A stretch of DNA of 8,413 bases. It comes from Gemmatimonadaceae bacterium (GTDB lineage: Bacteria; Gemmatimonadota; Gemmatimonadetes; Gemmatimonadales; Gemmatimonadaceae). The position numbers and the translations under genes were made by a program. Below the pieces are notes generated by a model that searched no databases, was not told the origin of the DNA, and saw only the letters and a program-made list of their open reading frames with translations. Positions 5,437 through 8,413 of this stretch are shown piece after piece. The stretch covers positions 1 through 8,413 of the forward strand of contig JANWKK010000167.1 of NCBI GenBank assembly GCA_025451425.1, given 5' to 3'. The stretch's first letter is position 1, and every line of letters starts with the position of its first letter.

Positions 5437-7554
5437 ATGACTGCAGAACCCCTTCGCAAGGGCGGCGCAAATGCCGCCACGGAAGCTTCGCAAGCGGCAC
5501 CGGCTGAGGCTTCTGCGCCTGCCACGCCCAAAGAACCTCCCACGGGCGCGAGCGGCTTCTTCGCCGCGGTCCGCCCGCATCGACAGCTACGCGAGGAGCG
5601 TCCCAGCGGACGCCGGCTCGCGGGCTTGTCGTTGATCGCGCTCGGGATTGTCTATGGTGACATCGGCACGAGTCCGCTGTACGCGCTGCGTCAGTGCTTC
5701 GATCCGGAATACGGCTTGGAGGCATCCCAGCTGAACGTCTACGGCGTCCTGTCGTTGATCGTGTGGATGCTCATCATCGTGGTGAGCATCAAGTACATCG
5801 TTTTCATCATGCGGGCAGACAATCGGGGCGAAGGTGGAATCCTCGCCTTGCTCGCGTTGCTGCTCCAGCAGGAGCGCCGCGTCGCTGATCGGCGGCGGCG
5901 CTGGCTGTTGATCTCGTTAGGCCTGTTCGGCGCGGCACTCCTTTACGGCGACGGCATCATCACGCCCGCAATTTCGGTCCTGGGCGCCGTCGAGGGTGTG
6001 CAGGTCGTTCATCCTCACCTGCCCGAATCCATTATCGTAATCGTGGCGCTGATTATTCTTTTGGGGTTGTTCGTGTTTCAGCGGTTCGGGACGGCACGCA
6101 TCGGCGTGATGTTTGGACCGATCATGGCAATCTGGTTCGTCACGATCGCCGCGCTCGGCGTTAACGAGATCGCCCGCGAGCCGCGTGTACTGCTTGCACT
6201 GAATCCGTGGTACGGGCTCCAGTTTTTCGGTGCAAACGGGAAGACCGGCTTTCTCGTTCTCGGTGCAGTCGTCCTGGCGGTGACGGGGGCAGAAGCGCTC
6301 TACGCCGACATGGGCCACTTCGGCAAGCGTCCAATTCGATTGGCCTGGTTCGGCCTCGTTTTCCCTGCCCTTCTGCTCAACTACTTCGGTCAGGGCGCGA
6401 TCGTGTTGCGTGATCCGTCCACGGCGACGAACCCATTCTTCCTTCTCGCGCCCAGCTCGCTCCTATGGCCGCTCGTTGTCATCGCCACGATCGCCGCGGT
6501 GATCGCGTCGCAGGCATTGATCTCGGGTGCCTTCTCACTGACTCAACAGAGTGTGCAGCTGGGCTACTCACCACGTGTGACGATCGTGCACACGTCGCAC
6601 TCGCAAGTCGGGCAGATCTACATTCCCGAGATCAACAACGCATTGATGGTCGGCTGCCTGCTACTCGTCGTGGCGTTCCGCAATTCGACAGCCCTGGGCG
6701 CAGCGTACGGCATCGCCGTGACCGGTACAATGGCGATCACGTCGATTCTGTTTTACGTCGTTGCGCGCTCACGATGGAATTGGTCGCTCGCGCACGTGGG
6801 CACGCTCCCGGCCGCATTTCTGTTCGTCGACATTTCGCTGCTGCTCGCGAACGCGATCAAGTTCGAGCATGGCGGCTGGGTGCCCGTCGCAATCGCCATC
6901 GGCGTGTTCACGCTCATGAGCACGTGGAAGAACGGACGCGTTATGCTCAACGAAGTCCTGCACGCGGGCTCGTTGCCACTCAGCCTCTTCCTCGACGACG
7001 TCGAACGCCGCAAGCCGCCTCGCGTTTCGGGCACAGCGGTGTTCATGACGTCCTCCGCCGACGGCGTGCCGGTCGTATTGCTGCACCATCTCAAGCACAA
7101 CAAGGTGCTACACGAGCAGGTAGTGTTGATGTCGATTCTCACCGAGGAAGTGCCGGAGGTCGACGAGGACGAACGGGTTCAAGTCGAGCGCCTCGAGCAA
7201 GGCTTCTATCGAGTGACCGCTCGTTATGGATTCATGGAGACGCCGGACGTGCCGGAAGTGCTGGCGATTGCCAAAGCACAGGGGCTTCGAGCACGAGCGC
7301 TCGACACGACTTTCTACCTCGGTCGTGAGCGAATCATCATCGCCGACAAGAAGCGACATGGGGGTGAGCCGGAGGCCAAGCCGGGCGTCCGCCGCGCGCC
7401 GGCCCCGAGTGAGGGCGCACCGAAGCCGCTGCACCTCGCCCGCTGGCGAAAGCGTCTCTTTGTCGTGATGACACGTAACGCTCGCTCGGCGACCGAGTTT
7501 TTCGGAATACCGCCTAACCGTGTCGTCGAGCTCGGAGCGCAGGTCGAATTCTGA
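5437..7554 (+). CDS. kup: Kup-family potassium uptake protein
   Basis: A 705-residue inner-membrane K+ transporter of the KUP/HAK/KT family (K+/H+ symport). Family motifs, numbered from this start: GIVYGDIGTSPLYAL (71-84) in the first membrane helix, RGEGGILALLALL (about 130-142), YGDGIITPAISVLGAVEGV (170-188), VTGAEALYADMGHFGKRP (282-298), and further on LNYFGQGA, SGAFSLTQQSVQLGY and YIPEINNALM. About twelve hydrophobic segments are followed by a long cytosolic C-terminal domain ending in the family-typical FFGIPPNRVVELGAQVEF, so the 3' end is complete. The ~53 residues before the first helix are Ala/Pro-rich and longer than usual. Start choice is uncertain: the ATG at 5437 has no clear ribosome site; an in-frame TTG at 5356 exists but sits right after a terminator. 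Function is highly certain. Confidence 0.95.
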   Translation: MTAEPLRKGGANAATEASQAAPAEASAPATPKEPPTGASGFFAAVRPHRQLREERPSGRRLAGLSLIALGIVYGDIGTSPLYALRQCFDPEYGLEASQLNVYGVLSLIVWMLIIVVSIKYIVFIMRADNRGEGGILALLALLLQQERRVADRRRRWLLISLGLFGAALLYGDGIITPAISVLGAVEGVQVVHPHLPESIIVIVALIILLGLFVFQRFGTARIGVMFGPIMAIWFVTIAALGVNEIAREPRVLLALNPWYGLQFFGANGKTGFLVLGAVVLAVTGAEALYADMGHFGKRPIRLAWFGLVFPALLLNYFGQGAIVLRDPSTATNPFFLLAPSSLLWPLVVIATIAAVIASQALISGAFSLTQQSVQLGYSPRVTIVHTSHSQVGQIYIPEINNALMVGCLLLVVAFRNSTALGAAYGIAVTGTMAITSILFYVVARSRWNWSLAHVGTLPAAFLFVDISLLLANAIKFEHGGWVPVAIAIGVFTLMSTWKNGRVMLNEVLHAGSLPLSLFLDDVERRKPPRVSGTAVFMTSSADGVPVVLLHHLKHNKVLHEQVVLMSILTEEVPEVDEDERVQVERLEQGFYRVTARYGFMETPDVPEVLAIAKAQGLRARALDTTFYLGRERIIIADKKRHGGEPEAKPGVRRAPAPSEGAPKPLHLARWRKRLFVVMTRNARSATEFFGIPPNRVVELGAQVEF

Positions 7555-7607
7555 GGTGCTAGGTGGTAGGAGAGTTGACACCACCGAGCAGCTAAGGACC
7601 TAGCACC
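7555..7607. terminator. long inverted repeat between convergent genes, possible bidirectional terminator
   Basis: GGTGCTAGGT (7555-7564) and ACCTAGCACC (7598-7607) are perfect 10-bp complements. Inside, GGTGGT (7562-7567) and ACCACC (7580-7585) give a second, partly overlapping stem. The repeat begins directly after the kup stop and ends inside the gap before the - strand gene's stop. Neither strand has a T-run after the stem, so it is an atypical terminator; its place between convergent genes is the main support. Confidence 0.5.
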
Positions 7608-7608
7608 C

Positions 7609-8412
7609 TCAGCGGCGTCGCGTTACGAGCAACGCGTTACCGACCTTCCGCTCGCCCGTACTGTCGGACGGGTGATTGACGACCTGTCCGCGAAGGACGA
7701 GCGTGGTCGAGCCGCCGCCGTCGAGGTTGAGCCCCTGCGCAACGCCTAACGCTTGCATCAGCGACGCGAATTCGCCGAGGCTCATGCCGGAGCTCGATTC
7801 GCTGCGTCCGTCGACGGTGATGAGATAGAGGGTCGAGCTGTCACGTGAGAAGCCGACGCCGGTGCGCGGGTGACGCGTGCTCGAGAAGCGTGGAAAGGTT
7901 CCCTCGATGCGGTCGACGCTGTCGGCGATGCTCTGGCCATCGATGACGAGCCGCGGCCAGCCGCCGACGAGCGTGCAGAGACGGCCGCGACGAGGCATGA
8001 AGGCAGCGACGACGCGCAGCTGAGTCGTCACGCCGAGCGACCCGGCGAGGCGGCGAAGCAGTTCCGCGCTCGCTCCGCTTCCCGCCAGTACCGCCTCTCC
8101 AGAATGGATCATCGTTCCACCGCCGCTGTGTGGAGCGCCGGTGGACTGCAAAAGAATCGTGTCGCCAGCCTGTCCGACGATACGCAGCGGAACTTCAATC
8201 GTTAGGCTGCCGGCCGAGTCGGCCGGAGTAACGCCGTACGCCGCAGTGTAGAGGACCGTCGCGTCCTTGCGCGGATGAAAGTTCACGGCGTCGAGCGGCA
8301 AGACGGCGCGCGCAGGTGGTGGTGTCAGCACCATGCCGGAGAACACGAAGCGGTCGATCACGGGATGGCCGTCGCACGTCATGCCGAATTGCGAATGAAC
8401 CGTGTGCAACGA
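7609..8412 (-). CDS. phosphodiester glycosidase (NAGPA-domain) protein, 5'-partial
   Basis: The C-terminal ~268 residues of a protein that runs off the right edge; a TTG at 8409 is in frame, but the frame is open to the end and no ribosome site is seen, so the start is outside. Family features, numbered from that TTG: VGGWPRLVIDG (148-158), RHPRTGVGFSRD (179-190), a strand TLYLITVDGR (193-202), SLGEFASLMQALG (210-222) and the hallmark NLDGGGSTTLVL (228-239), then NHPSD and a closing GNALLV. This matches the NAGPA fold of N-acetylglucosamine-1-phosphodiester glycosidases and bacterial exopolysaccharide-linked relatives. Such bacterial proteins are usually exported; the signal peptide would lie beyond the window. 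Substrate unknown. It is convergent with kup and shows no functional tie to it. Confidence 0.87.
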   Translation of the reverse strand, partial: SLHTVHSQFGMTCDGHPVIDRFVFSGMVLTPPPARAVLPLDAVNFHPRKDATVLYTAAYGVTPADSAGSLTIEVPLRIVGQAGDTILLQSTGAPHSGGGTMIHSGEAVLAGSGASAELLRRLAGSLGVTTQLRVVAAFMPRRGRLCTLVGGWPRLVIDGQSIADSVDRIEGTFPRFSSTRHPRTGVGFSRDSSTLYLITVDGRSESSSGMSLGEFASLMQALGVAQGLNLDGGGSTTLVLRGQVVNHPSDSTGERKVGNALLVTRRR

Positions 8413-8413
8413 A

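Overview
The window is GC-rich bacterial chromosomal DNA with dense, mostly + strand coding. The combination of TPR–HD-GYP proteins, a small secreted lipoprotein with a ZU5-like fold, a Kup transporter, a PadR regulator with a glycine-rich N-terminus and a NAGPA-type phosphodiester glycosidase suggests a Gemmatimonadota-like organism. This assignment is an inference from gene style and is not proven by any marker gene. No rRNA, tRNA, CRISPR array, insertion sequence or phage gene was seen.

Left part (1-4094): a cyclic-di-GMP signalling cluster. The 3' end of one TPR/HD-GYP phosphodiesterase gene enters from beyond the window. After a 171-bp regulatory gap come three + strand genes joined by stop/start overlaps. 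They are a lipoprotein (842-1456), a complete TPR-HD-GYP phosphodiesterase (1456-3144) and a diguanylate cyclase with a degenerate receiver domain (3141-4094). The two HD-GYP proteins are clear paralogues. The operon therefore encodes both making and breaking of c-di-GMP, next to an envelope lipoprotein. A strong bidirectional hairpin terminator (4125-4157) closes it.

Middle part (4184-5352): a divergent pair, a small CsbD-like stress protein on the - strand and a PadR-family repressor on the + strand. The gap between them holds four GATATATC-type boxes, the likely operators of the PadR protein. An intrinsic terminator follows padR.

Right part (5437-8413): a complete Kup-type potassium transporter whose start codon is not certain, a hairpin between convergent genes, and on the - strand the C-terminal part of a phosphodiester glycosidase (NAGPA-domain) protein that runs off the window's right end.

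The most unusual signal that genes do not explain is the non-palindromic octamer GCCTAACG / CGTTAGGC. It occurs seven times exactly (plus three near matches) across 8.4 kb, always inside genes, in both orientations and in all three main segments.
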